Source: Chitinophaga pinensis (GTDB lineage: Bacteria > Pseudomonadota > Gammaproteobacteria > Burkholderiales > SG8-41). Taken from it: a DNA stretch of 63,984 nucleotides. Below, in pieces: positions 17,655 to 26,007 of this stretch; the stretch's first letter is position 1, and each line of letters starts with the position of its first letter. The translations under genes and the position numbers were made by a program. The DNA is taken from positions 1 through 63,984 of the forward strand of contig CALQCM020000024.1 in NCBI GenBank assembly GCA_943329075.2, written 5' to 3'. The notes under the pieces are model-generated. The model did no database searches and had not been told where the DNA came from. It worked only from the letters and a program-made list of their open reading frames with translations.

Positions 17655-18619
17655 TGCGCGGCGCCGCGGTGCTGATCGCACTGGCCGGCGCCTGCGCCGC
17701 GCCGTGCGCGCTGGCGCAGAATTACCCGTCCAAGCCCGTGCGGATCATCAATCCGTACGCGGCCGGCGGTGGCATGGATTTTCTGATCCGACCGATTGCG
17801 CAGAAGATGAGCGAGAGCATGAAGGGCACGTTCGTCATCGACAACCGCGCCGGTGCCAACGGCATGATCGGCATGGAACTGATGGCGAAGGCACCCGCTG
17901 ACGGCTACACGCTGGCGGTGAGCACCACCGGCGCGATGCCGATGAATGCGGCGCTTTATCCGAAAATGCCCTATGACTGCCTGAAGGACTTCGCGCCGAT
18001 TTCGAATTTCGCCGAGTCGGCGTTCGTTCTTTCGGTGCATCCTTCGGTGCCGGTCCACAGTGTCAAGGAATTGATCGCGCTGGCGAAGGCGCGTCCGGCG
18101 GAATTCAGCTATGCGTCGTTCGGCATTGGCAGCTCGCCGCATTTCGGCGCCGAGCTGTTCATGCTGATGACGGGAACAAAATTGCTGCACGTGCCGTACA
18201 AGGGCAGTGCGCCGGCGGTGGCCGATCTTGTCGCCGGTCACGTCATGTCGAGTTTCGATTCGATGCAATCGACCATGCCCTTCATTCGCAGCAAGCGGCT
18301 GCGCGCGCTGGGGCTGGCAGCGCTAAAGCGCTCCTCCGCAGCGCCGGAAATTCCGACGATCTCGGAGCAGGGCGTGACGGGCTTCGAAGTGGGCTCGTGG
18401 TACGGTCTGCTGGCGCCGGCGAACACGCCGCGCGAAATCGTCACGCGTTTGCACGCCGAAATGGTCAAGGCACTGGCGACGCCGGAAATACGCGACAGCA
18501 TCAAGTCGGTCGGCACCGAGCCGCTCGGCAACACGCCGGATGAATTCGCCACGCAGATCCGCAACGACCTCGCCAAATGGGGCAAGGTGGCGCGCGCGGC
18601 GAACATGCGGGTCGAATAG
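17651..18619 (+). CDS. Bug-family periplasmic receptor
   Basis: This 322-residue receptor begins at ATG 17651, overlapping the racemase stop by four bases (ATGA). A second ATG follows at once and could be used instead. The signal peptide ends APCALA|QNY. PYAAGGGMD replaces the usual GGGTD; NRAGANGMIGME and ADGYTLAVS follow. It is translationally coupled to its neighbour and precedes the CoA-ester lyase by 20 bp, so it is probably the binding protein for that pathway's substrate. Confidence 0.92.
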   Translation: MMRGAAVLIALAGACAAPCALAQNYPSKPVRIINPYAAGGGMDFLIRPIAQKMSESMKGTFVIDNRAGANGMIGMELMAKAPADGYTLAVSTTGAMPMNAALYPKMPYDCLKDFAPISNFAESAFVLSVHPSVPVHSVKELIALAKARPAEFSYASFGIGSSPHFGAELFMLMTGTKLLHVPYKGSAPAVADLVAGHVMSSFDSMQSTMPFIRSKRLRALGLAALKRSSAAPEIPTISEQGVTGFEVGSWYGLLAPANTPREIVTRLHAEMVKALATPEIRDSIKSVGTEPLGNTPDEFATQIRNDLAKWGKVARAANMRVE

Positions 18620-18639
18620 CAAACAAACAGGAGAGTGCG

Positions 18640-19533
18640 TTGAAACCGATCAGAACGGCGCTGTTTGCGCCTGGCATCAAAGACAAGGTCATGGGCAAGG
18701 CGCTGGAAAGCGGTGCCGACGCGGTCATTCTCGACCTCGAAGATTCTGTGCCGCTGGCGAGCAAGGCCGAAGCACGCGTACTGGTGGCTAAAGTCATTGA
18801 TGCCGTTGCCGCCGCCGGTAAAGCCGCTGGCCCGCAGATCTATGTGCGCGTCAACGGCGCGCAGACCGGTTTGCTCGCCGACGATCTGGCCGCCGTCGTG
18901 CGACCGGGCCTCAATGCAATTTTGCTGCCCAAGGTGGAGAGCGTCGAGGAAGTGCAGGGCACGGATGCCGATATTGCGCGCCACGAAAAAACACATGGCA
19001 TGACGGCCGGCAGCGTCGAAATTATTTTGCAGATTGAAAGCGCGCTCGGTGTGCATCGCTGTTACGACCTGATCAAGGCATCCAAACGCGTCGGCGGTAC
19101 CTGTATCGGCGTGGCGCAGGACGGCGATCTGCAAACCGATCTCGGTTGCAGTTGGTCGCTCGAAGGCACAGAACTCTTATATGCACGTTCCAAAGTGTTG
19201 CTCGAAACACGCGCGGCCGGCCCCGACATCTGCCCGATCGACGGCGTGTTCAGCGCATTGTCTGACGAAGCGGGCCTGATCCAGGATACACGCCTGTCGG
19301 CGCGCCTGGGTTACATCGGCCGCACGGTGATCCATCCGAAACAGATCGCGCCGGTGAAGCAGGCCTATGCAGTACCCGCCGATCAGGTTGCGTACTACAG
19401 CAAGGTCGTCACCGAATTCGATGCGGCGCTGAAGACCGGTGCCGCAGCCATCGTCATCGAAGGCAAGCTGGTGGACTACGCCATGTATCAGCGTGCGAAG
19501 CGTGTACTGGCTGTTGCCGCGCTCGACAAGTAG
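18640..19533 (+). CDS. CoA-ester lyase, HpcH/HpaI-CitE family
   Basis: This 297-residue TIM-barrel protein of the citrate-lyase-beta/malyl-CoA lyase group starts MKPIRTALFAPGIKDKVMGK. VILDLEDSVPLASKAEAR and IYVRVNG are the phosphate- and CoA-binding region. EIILQIESALGV carries the metal-binding glutamate, and YIGRTVIHPKQI is the typical C-terminal signature. It splits 3-hydroxyacyl-CoA esters, such as malyl- or citramalyl-CoA, using Mg2+. The start is TTG at 18640 behind ACAGGAGA. With the dehydrogenase, CoA-transferase and hydratase genes that follow it would complete a degradative route. Confidence 0.88.
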   Translation: MKPIRTALFAPGIKDKVMGKALESGADAVILDLEDSVPLASKAEARVLVAKVIDAVAAAGKAAGPQIYVRVNGAQTGLLADDLAAVVRPGLNAILLPKVESVEEVQGTDADIARHEKTHGMTAGSVEIILQIESALGVHRCYDLIKASKRVGGTCIGVAQDGDLQTDLGCSWSLEGTELLYARSKVLLETRAAGPDICPIDGVFSALSDEAGLIQDTRLSARLGYIGRTVIHPKQIAPVKQAYAVPADQVAYYSKVVTEFDAALKTGAAAIVIEGKLVDYAMYQRAKRVLAVAALDK

Positions 19534-19565
19534 GACATGTAACATTGCGAAGGCATTGTTTTTTT

Positions 19566-19652
19566 GTCATTCCCGCGAAAGTGGGAATCCAGTTCTAGCA
19601 TGGTTGCTTCATAAAAATTGCATGGACTCCCGCTTTCGCGGGAGTGACGAAT
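19566..19652. repeat. Composite GTCATTCCCGC inverted-repeat element (copy 3)
   Basis: GTCATTCCCGCGAAAGTGGG on the left and CTCCCGCTTTCGCGGGAGTG on the right flank about 33 bp of AT-richer DNA. It lies between the lyase and acyl-CoA dehydrogenase genes and may mark a transcript boundary in the cluster. Confidence 0.7.
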
Positions 19653-19681
19653 CCTTTTTTGATATGCACACAGGATAGGTA

Positions 19682-20824
19682 ATGGATTTTGCATTCACGC
19701 AAGACCAGGAAACGCTACGCGGTCACCTCAAAGATCTGCTCGACGAGGTGTGCAAGCCGGAATACGCCGCACGCTGCGACGATGAAGCCACACCGCCGCG
19801 CGAGGCCTACAACGCACTGGCCAAACAGGGCTGGTTCGGCCTGATCATTCCGCAGGAATATGGCGGCAGCGGCGGCAGTGCGATCGATCTCGCCATCCTG
19901 CTTGAAGAAGCCGGGCGGCATTTTGAGGAACTCGCAATGTGGCTGTTCCGCACGCTGACCTACGGCGGCTACGCGGTAATGCTGCACGGCACGAAGGCGC
20001 AGAAGGATTTCTTCCTGCCGAAAGTGCTGAAAGGCGAACTGTCGTTGTGCTTCGGCCTCACCGAGCCGAATTCGGGTTCCGATGCATCGGCATTGACCAC
20101 GCGCGCAGAAAAAAGCGGCGACGATTACGTCATCAACGGTGGCAAGCTCTATACCTCGGGCATGGACATCAGCGATTACTGCCTGCTGGTGACGCGTACC
20201 ACCAAAAACGAAAAGCAGCAGACCGGTATCACCAACTTTCTCGTCGATACCAAACTGCCGGGCATCGACGTGCACAAGATCAAGACGCTCGGTCAGCGCG
20301 CGATCGGCACCACCCAGGTCTTCTATACCGACGTCAAGGTGCCCGCCACCGCCATGCTCGGCGAACTCGACAAGGGCTGGGACGCGGTCGATTCCTACCT
20401 CTGGTACGAACGCCTCTGTTTGTCGGCGGCCCGCACGGGTGCCGCCACCGCTGCGTTCGAATACGCACTCGAACATGCGAAGACGCGCAAGCAGTTTGGT
20501 CGTCCGATCGGCAAGTTCCAGGCCGTCTCGCACAAACTCGCCGACATGAAAGTCATGCTCGATATCTCGCGCACCATGGTCTATCGCTTCGCCTGGCTGA
20601 TTTCGCAGAGCAAGGCGACGCGCAGCGATGCCGCCGTACTGAAGCTCTATACCGCGGAGACGTACAAAGCGGTGTCCGACATGGGCCTGCAGATACTCGG
20701 CGGCATGGGCTATTGCATGGAATATCCGATGCAGCGCTTCTTCCGCGACTCGCGCCTCGCCGTGCTTGGCGGCGGCACTTCGGAAATTCAGCGCAATATC
20801 ATCGCGCGCGGGCTTGGACTGTAA
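19682..20824 (+). CDS. Acyl-CoA dehydrogenase
   Basis: This 380-residue FAD enzyme starts MDFAFTQDQETLRGHLKDLL. The signature CFGLTEPNSGSDASALTT is near residues 119-137. The hydrophobic middle domain follows, then the helical domain with ARTGAATAAFEYALEHAKTR and RKQFGRPIGKFQAV. The C-terminal motif reads LGGGTSEIQRNIIAR. There the catalytic Glu of the YEGT motif is Gly, as in a subset of the family, so the base may come from another position. It introduces a double bond next to the thioester and passes electrons to ETF. The CoA-transferase gene starts 4 bp after it. Confidence 0.92.
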   Translation: MDFAFTQDQETLRGHLKDLLDEVCKPEYAARCDDEATPPREAYNALAKQGWFGLIIPQEYGGSGGSAIDLAILLEEAGRHFEELAMWLFRTLTYGGYAVMLHGTKAQKDFFLPKVLKGELSLCFGLTEPNSGSDASALTTRAEKSGDDYVINGGKLYTSGMDISDYCLLVTRTTKNEKQQTGITNFLVDTKLPGIDVHKIKTLGQRAIGTTQVFYTDVKVPATAMLGELDKGWDAVDSYLWYERLCLSAARTGAATAAFEYALEHAKTRKQFGRPIGKFQAVSHKLADMKVMLDISRTMVYRFAWLISQSKATRSDAAVLKLYTAETYKAVSDMGLQILGGMGYCMEYPMQRFFRDSRLAVLGGGTSEIQRNIIARGLGL

Positions 20825-20828
20825 GGGC

Positions 20829-22019
20829 ATGGCCAATCCGCTCGACGGCGTACGCATCCTCGAACTCGGTCAGATTATTGCCGGCACCTACGGCTGCCAG
20901 GTGTTGTCCGACCTCGGCGCCGAGGTGATCAAGATCGAAGCGCCGGAAGGCGACCTCGGCCGCATTCCATCGGTGGCGCCGTACAAGGGCGTCAGCGGCC
21001 TGTTTCTGACCTACAACCGCAACAAGCAGAGTGTCGTCCTCAATCTGAAGAGCGAGGCCGGCCGCAAGATTTTTTACGACCTCGTTAAAATCTCCGACGT
21101 CGTTCTCGATAATTTCCGCCCCGGCGTATTGGAGCGGCTCAAGATTGATTTTCCGACATTAAAGAAGATCAATCCGCGCCTCGTGCAGTGTTCGGTGACG
21201 GGTTTCGGCATGGAAGGCGCTTACAAGAATTATCCGGCGCTCGATCTGATTATTCAGGCGATCAGCGGCCATATGGGCATTACCGGTGAGCCCGGACGCC
21301 CGCCGGTGCGCGTCGGCATTCCGCTCGCCGATATGAGCGGCGGCATTTTTTCCTGCAAGGCGGTGCTGGCGGCCTTGTTTGCGCGCGAGCGCACCGGCAA
21401 GGCGCAGCGCGTCGAACTGTCGATGTTCGACTGCATGCTCAATCTGCTGGCGTACATAGGCACCATGTATCTGACCAATGGCGAACTGCCGTTGCCGCCC
21501 GGCTCAGCGCATGAATATACGGTGCCGTGGCAGGCCTTTCAAACCAAGGATGGTTACCTCGTCATCGCCACGCGGCAGGAAATTTTCTGGAAGAAGCTGT
21601 GCACGGTGCTTGGCGACGATGCCATCGGCAGCGATCCGCGTTTCGCCAGCAACGAAGGCCGCGTCGAACACCGCGCGACGCTGGTGCCGATGCTCGAAGC
21701 GATCTTCCGTACGAAGACCACCGCCGACTGGATGAAAGACCTGCGCGCACTCGACGTGCCTGCCGCTCCTGTCAACAATCTCGACGGCGCTTTCGCCGAG
21801 CCGCCGGTGGCCGAACGCGAAATGATCGTCGAATATAACCACCCGGATGTCGGGCTTGTGCGCCTGCCGGGCAATCCGATCAAGTTCGAAGGCATGGGCA
21901 AGACAATTTCGAAACCGGCGCCACGGCTCGGTGAGCACACCGACCTCGTGCTGAAAAGCCTGCTCAATATGGCGGAGTCCGAATTGAAAATGCTGCGCGA
22001 GCAGGGGGCGATCAAGTAA
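20829..22019 (+). CDS. CaiB/BaiF (class III) CoA-transferase
   Basis: This is a 396-residue family III CoA-transferase. MANPLDGVRILELGQIIAG, GAEVIKIEAPEGD and NRNKQSVVLNLKSEAGR are diagnostic. The catalytic aspartate is in GIPLADMSGG. It moves CoA from a donor, often succinyl-CoA, to a free acid. The start is 4 bp after the acyl-CoA dehydrogenase stop, so the pair is an operon: activation followed by oxidation. There is no signal peptide; it is cytoplasmic. Confidence 0.92.
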   Translation: MANPLDGVRILELGQIIAGTYGCQVLSDLGAEVIKIEAPEGDLGRIPSVAPYKGVSGLFLTYNRNKQSVVLNLKSEAGRKIFYDLVKISDVVLDNFRPGVLERLKIDFPTLKKINPRLVQCSVTGFGMEGAYKNYPALDLIIQAISGHMGITGEPGRPPVRVGIPLADMSGGIFSCKAVLAALFARERTGKAQRVELSMFDCMLNLLAYIGTMYLTNGELPLPPGSAHEYTVPWQAFQTKDGYLVIATRQEIFWKKLCTVLGDDAIGSDPRFASNEGRVEHRATLVPMLEAIFRTKTTADWMKDLRALDVPAAPVNNLDGAFAEPPVAEREMIVEYNHPDVGLVRLPGNPIKFEGMGKTISKPAPRLGEHTDLVLKSLLNMAESELKMLREQGAIK

Positions 22020-22080
22020 TTTTTGCATAGCCTTTAGCAAAGGAGTTGCAAGTTTTTTTCCTCCCCTTTGATGGGTGTGG

Positions 22081-22250
22081 CAGCAACACAAACCCTCCGC
22101 CTGAATGGGGGAGGCGGCAAAACAAACCCTTCCCCTGAATGGGGGAGGCAGCAACACAAACCCTCCGCCTGAATGGGAGAGACAGCAACACAAACCCTCC
22201 GCCTGAATGGGGGAGGCAGCAAAACAAACCCTCCCCCTGAATGGGGGAGG
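22081..22250. repeat. Five tandem 34-bp repeats
   Basis: There are five back-to-back 34-bp units starting CAGCAACACAAACCCTCC and ending TGAATGGGGGAGG. Units begin at 22081, 22115, 22149, 22183 and 22217 and differ by only a few bases. Each holds a small inverted repeat CCTCC...GGAGG. There are no spacers, so it is not a CRISPR array. Confidence 0.85.
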
Positions 22251-22356
22251 GTAGGGTGGGGGTGAAGAAGCGCCAAGCAATATTTTCACCCCCATCCCTG
22301 CCTTCCCCCATCAAGGGGGAAGGAGAACAGCGCATCAAGGGGGAAGGAGAACAGCG
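22251..22356. repeat. Palindromic GGGTGGGGGTG repeat (copy 2) with 24-bp duplication
   Basis: GTAGGGTGGGGGTG is mirrored by CACCCCCATCCC and followed by CCTTCCCCCATCAAGGGGGA, as in the element at 107-190. The next 24 bp (22309-22332), which include CATCAAGGGGGAAGGAG, are repeated exactly at 22333-22356. Confidence 0.7.
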
Positions 22357-22407
22357 CGCCAGCGGCATGCGGCCGCCGACGCAGATCATCATTAAAGGAG
22401 AACCGCA

Positions 22408-22857
22408 ATGCGTGGAATGTACTGGGAAGAATGGGAAGTCGGCGCTGAATTCGTATCACCGGCACGCACCGTCACCGAGACGGATATCGTCAACTTCGCC
22501 TGCCTCTCCGGCGACTTCAATCCGCTGCACATCAATGAGGAACACTGCAAACAAACGCAGTTCGGCACGCGCATCGCGCACGGCCCGCTGATCTATGCGA
22601 TCGCCGCCGGACTGTTGTTCCAGCTTCACCTCTACGACGACACGCTGATCGCCTTCCTCGGTTTCGACAGCCTCAAGTTCACCAAGCCGACCAAGGCCGG
22701 CGACACCATCCACGCCAAGATCAAGGTGCTGGAAAAGCGCGAGACCAAGGACGCGACGCGTGGTGTGATGAAGCGCGAGCTGCAGGTGATTAATCAGCGC
22801 GGGGACGTGGTGCAGGAAGGCATTCAGGCCTTCCTGTTGAAGCGTAAGCCGGCGTAG
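22408..22857 (+). CDS. MaoC-family hydratase
   Basis: This is a 149-residue single hot-dog-fold protein. The R-hydratase motif is clear: FACLSGDFNPLHINEEHCK followed by IAHGPL, supplying the catalytic Asp and His. It would add water to a 2-enoyl-CoA. AAAGGAGAA precedes the ATG. It follows the CoA-transferase after about 390 bp of repeats, in the same direction. With the lyase, dehydrogenase and CoA-transferase it could hydrate mesaconyl-CoA-like intermediates. Part of its 3' end is echoed downstream at 22953-22989. Confidence 0.88.
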   Translation: MRGMYWEEWEVGAEFVSPARTVTETDIVNFACLSGDFNPLHINEEHCKQTQFGTRIAHGPLIYAIAAGLLFQLHLYDDTLIAFLGFDSLKFTKPTKAGDTIHAKIKVLEKRETKDATRGVMKRELQVINQRGDVVQEGIQAFLLKRKPA

Positions 22858-22863
22858 TCGTTT

Positions 22864-22950
22864 GTAGGATGGGTAGAGGCCGCAGGCCGAAACCCATCGC
22901 AACGAGTTTGCGATTAATGATGGGTTTCGCTGCGCTCTACCCATCCTATG
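22864..22950. repeat. GTAGGATGGGTAGAG inverted repeat
   Basis: GTAGGATGGGTAGAG on the left and CTCTACCCATCCTAT on the right enclose inner arms GAAACCCATC and GATGGGTTTC. This REP-like element lies directly after the MaoC stop, between the gene and the duplicated 3' fragment. Confidence 0.7.
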
Positions 22951-22952
22951 TG

Positions 22953-23002
22953 CTGCAGGTGATCAATCGGCGTGGTGAGGTGGTGCAGGGCAGCAGGTAG
23001 GG
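22953..23002 (+). pseudogene. Fragment of a MaoC gene 3' end
   Basis: Bases 22953-22989 match 22780-22816 inside the intact MaoC gene at 32 of 37 positions and read LQVINRRGEVVQG, against LQVINQRGDVVQE in the gene. A stop follows soon after. It looks like the relic of a second, diverged copy or of a recombination event around the intervening repeat. Confidence 0.6.
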
Positions 23003-23047
23003 CGCAATAAGCGCATCGCATTGCGCCGAATGGATGCCGGAACGTTC

Positions 23048-23079
23048 GGCGGGTTACGGCGCTGCGCGCCTAACCCGCC
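23048..23079. repeat. GGCGGGTTA palindrome
   Basis: GGCGGGTTACGGCGC pairs with GCGCGCCTAACCCGCC. It is a short REP-like hairpin in the 420-bp gene-free stretch 22858-23277, which otherwise holds only the MaoC fragment and the GTAGG repeat. Confidence 0.5.
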
Positions 23080-23277
23080 CGACGGGGCTGCCGACGGCTC
23101 GCCGTAACGCCGGGATAGATCGGCGGTTTCTGCAAGATTGCGAATGAGGCTTGCTGCGCAGCAGCATTCATGCCGGCGTAGTTGATCGGCTCGCCACGAT
23201 ACGCGTGTCGATCGATAAAATTATGCCTGTCCCGTTGACTATGCCTAGAATGGCACAGATCAGCCGGAGCCTTTCAC

Positions 23278-23727
23278 ATGTATATCGAGTGGAAAGAAGA
23301 ATTTAACCTGGGAAACAGGCTAATTGATACGCAACACCAGATGCTGGTTTTGTTATGTCGAAAACTTGATATCGCCATTAAAACAAAACGGTCTGATTCT
23401 ACGATTCAGATGGTGATGCGGGAATTGCAAAAATTTGTCGAGTTTCACTTTGTCAGCGAGCAAAATTTAATGCGTGAGATCGGCTATCCTGATCTTTCGC
23501 GGCATACAAGAATTCACAACGAGCTGTTGATTGAAATGCAAATCGAGCTCAGGCGGATCAGGCATCATAAAGAATTCCCGGACGATGTCTTGTATGCGTT
23601 AAGCGAGTGGTTGACAGCCCATATGCGGGATGAAGACTCGAAAATTGCCGCCTATGTGCGCAATTCGACCGACCGACCCATCGGCGAAGATCTTTACGGG
23701 AAGTTCCTGCCGATTATCGGATCGTGA
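23278..23727 (+). CDS. Bacteriohemerythrin
   Basis: This 149-residue four-helix protein has the complete set of seven di-iron ligands: His20, His57, Glu61, His76, His80, His115 and Asp120. It reversibly binds O2 and is used for oxygen storage, delivery or sensing. It is clearly more AT-rich than its neighbours (many AAA, TTA and ATT codons) and stands alone after a repeat-rich gap, which suggests later acquisition. GCCGGAGCC lies before the ATG. It has no transmembrane or signalling domain. Confidence 0.92.
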   Translation: MYIEWKEEFNLGNRLIDTQHQMLVLLCRKLDIAIKTKRSDSTIQMVMRELQKFVEFHFVSEQNLMREIGYPDLSRHTRIHNELLIEMQIELRRIRHHKEFPDDVLYALSEWLTAHMRDEDSKIAAYVRNSTDRPIGEDLYGKFLPIIGS

Positions 23728-23821
23728 TCAATGGCGTCTGCGTTTATGCGGCAGAGGATGGTGCCTGACATTGGGCCCCGCAGGTGTCGGCTATTGTAGC
23801 GTTCGATTTGCGTTGACCTGA

Positions 23822-24898
23822 TCAAGTTTCTAGCGGCAGTCTAACCGCCTTGCCGCTCTCCACTGCCCTGACCACCGCAATCGTCGTCTCCAGATTGATG
23901 CGCCCCTGGTCCGGCGTGGTCTGCACCGTCGGCGCGCCGGTGACGAGGTGATCGAGCCAGGCGCGCGTTTCGTTCGCAATCGGGCCCCAGAAATCGCCGA
24001 CGGCCCATTCGCCGCCGGTGTTGCTGCCGAGGAAGGCCATCGGCACGGTGCGGCTGGCGAGGTAGGTGCCGGGGATGCCTTTTTCCGAATAGATGATCTG
24101 GTTGAGATGATCGTCGTCGATGATCATGCAGCCGTCGACGCCGATCAGTTCGACGCGGTCGGACTGGCCCTGCGTCGGATAATTGGTCGGCAGCGCGTAG
24201 CTGACGCCGAGATTGATGATGGCGCCTGAGGCGAAGGTGACGATGGCCCAGGTCATGTCATCGGCTTCGTAGCCCTTGAAAATCTCCTTGTTGCCGCGGG
24301 CAATGATTTCGACCGGGCGGTCGCCTTCGAGGAACCAGCACATCAGATCGACGTAATAGGTGAGGACGTCCAGCACCGGTGTGGCGTGCGGGTCGCGTTC
24401 GAGTATGTTGAAGGCCTGGGCACGCGAGTTGTAGACGCGCGCGGTGCCGCCGATCACCTTGCCCAGTCGCCCCTGGATCATCTGTTCCTTGGCGCGCAGG
24501 AAACATTCTTTGTAACGGCGGCTGTAGCCAATGCGCAGTTCGCCGCCGTAGTCTTTCAATGCGGCGAGAATGTCGTCGGCATCGCTCAGTGTCAGCGCAA
24601 TGGGTTTTTCCACCATCACCGGCTTGCCGAGTTCGAGCGCTTTGCGCACCGCGGCGACGTGTTCGCCTTCCGGGGTCGAGACGATGACCGCATTCACTTC
24701 AGGCCGCGCGATGACTTCATCGTTGTTTGCCGAGTAGAAGTCGGCGCCGCTCGCATCCGCGAGTTTTTTTGCGTTGTCGATGTTGATGTCGGAAACCGCG
24801 AGAAACGTAACCGACGGGTGTTTTGAAGCGAGCTTGGCGCGCAGCGTGCCGATGCGACCCGAGCCGATGACGGCGAGGCCGATGTCCTTGCGATTCAC
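23822..24898 (-). CDS. Gfo/Idh/MocA-family oxidoreductase
   Basis: This is a 358-residue NAD(P)-dependent dehydrogenase. The Rossmann start reads IGLAVIGSGRIGTLRAK, then VSTPEGEHVAAVRKALELG and VMVEKPIALT, where the Lys of the EKP motif is catalytic. The substrate domain includes RRYKECF and DVLTYYVDLMCW, close to inositol 2-dehydrogenase-like members. The start is GTG at 24898 behind AAAGGAG. A longer ORF continues upstream to 24958 but lacks a binding site. It is divergent from the cyclodeaminase-like gene. It probably oxidises a cyclic polyol or sugar; the substrate is not certain. Confidence 0.9.
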   Translation of the reverse strand: MNRKDIGLAVIGSGRIGTLRAKLASKHPSVTFLAVSDINIDNAKKLADASGADFYSANNDEVIARPEVNAVIVSTPEGEHVAAVRKALELGKPVMVEKPIALTLSDADDILAALKDYGGELRIGYSRRYKECFLRAKEQMIQGRLGKVIGGTARVYNSRAQAFNILERDPHATPVLDVLTYYVDLMCWFLEGDRPVEIIARGNKEIFKGYEADDMTWAIVTFASGAIINLGVSYALPTNYPTQGQSDRVELIGVDGCMIIDDDHLNQIIYSEKGIPGTYLASRTVPMAFLGSNTGGEWAVGDFWGPIANETRAWLDHLVTGAPTVQTTPDQGRINLETTIAVVRAVESGKAVRLPLET

Positions 24899-25023
24899 TG
24901 AGATACTCCTTTGTATGGGTATCGTTGGATGATAAAGGATAGCCCGCGCCCGTGCCACGCCCGCGGCGCTGTGGCAGGCGGAAGTTTGCTAGACTCGCCA
25001 CTCACCATTCTTGTAAGAACACC

Positions 25024-25992
25024 ATGGCAATATTGCTTGACGAACAATGCATACGCAGCCTGATTGGCATGCCTGATGCGCTCGACGCGGTTGAGGAAGT
25101 GTTTCGCGCGCAGGGCAACGGCCAGGTCTACAACGTGCCGCGCGTGCGTGCGCCGGTCAAAGGGGGCATCGTGCGCATCACGGCGGCGGTGCTCGCGTAT
25201 CGCGGTTATTACGGCGTGAAGATTTCCAGCGCCGCGGTGTTCGGCAGCAACGCCGGCCGCATGTTCTGTCTGTACAAGGAGGAAACCGGCGAACTCTGCG
25301 CCATCGTGCAGGTGTTTGCGATGGGCGCGCTGCGCACGGGTGCGGCCAGCGGCATCGCCACCAAATACATGGCAAACCCCGAGGCCTCCACCCTCGGCGT
25401 GGTCGGCAGCGGGCGCCAGGCGCGCACCCAGGTCGAGGCCATTTGTGCGGTGCGACCGATCAAACACGTCAAGGTCTACAGTCCGACCAAAGCCAACTGC
25501 GAGAAGTTCTGCCGCGACATCGCCGAACAATTCAAGGTCGAGGCAACCGCGGTGGATTCGGCAGAGCAGGCGGTGCGCAACAGCGCCGTGGTGGTATCCG
25601 CAACGACATCGGAGGAGCCGATCGTCTTCGGCCGCTGGCTGGCGCAGGGCACGCACGTCAACGCCATCGGCGCAAACTATGAGCACCGGCGCGAGCTCGA
25701 TCGTGATGCGGTGCTGGCCGCTTCAATGATTGCGGCCGACGACGTCGAGCAGGTGCGTTACGAATCGACCGACCTCGGCATTGCAGTCAAGCATGGCACC
25801 ATGAGCTGGGATCGCGTTGTCAGTCTCGGCGATATCGTTGCCGGCAAGATAGCGGCGCGTCAATACGTCACCGACATTACGCTGTTCAAATCACTGGGCG
25901 TGGCGATCGAAGACGTGGCGCTGGCGGCGCGCGCCTATGAGAAAGCGCTGGCACAGGGTTTGGGTGTGCCACTGCCGGATCTGGCCGGTTGA
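25024..25992 (+). CDS. Ornithine cyclodeaminase/mu-crystallin family protein
   Basis: This 322-residue protein starts [20 protein letters not shown]. It has the dimerisation/substrate half first, then a Rossmann half with [31 protein letters not shown] and [12 protein letters not shown] are typical. Members act as ornithine or alanine dehydrogenases, or as delta1-pyrroline or ketimine reductases. It is followed 15 bp later by an AhpD-like gene, likely in one transcript. The exact reaction cannot be read from sequence alone. Confidence 0.88.
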   Translation: MAILLDEQCIRSLIGMPDALDAVEEVFRAQGNGQVYNVPRVRAPVKGGIVRITAAVLAYRGYYGVKISSAAVFGSNAGRMFCLYKEETGELCAIVQVFAMGALRTGAASGIATKYMANPEASTLGVVGSGRQARTQVEAICAVRPIKHVKVYSPTKANCEKFCRDIAEQFKVEATAVDSAEQAVRNSAVVVSATTSEEPIVFGRWLAQGTHVNAIGANYEHRRELDRDAVLAASMIAADDVEQVRYESTDLGIAVKHGTMSWDRVVSLGDIVAGKIAARQYVTDITLFKSLGVAIEDVALAARAYEKALAQGLGVPLPDLAG

Positions 25993-26007
25993 TCACAGGA
26001 GGTGGCG

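Noticed and set aside
22081..22250. Possible CRISPR array
   Set aside because: Units are directly tandem with no spacers and no cas genes are near.
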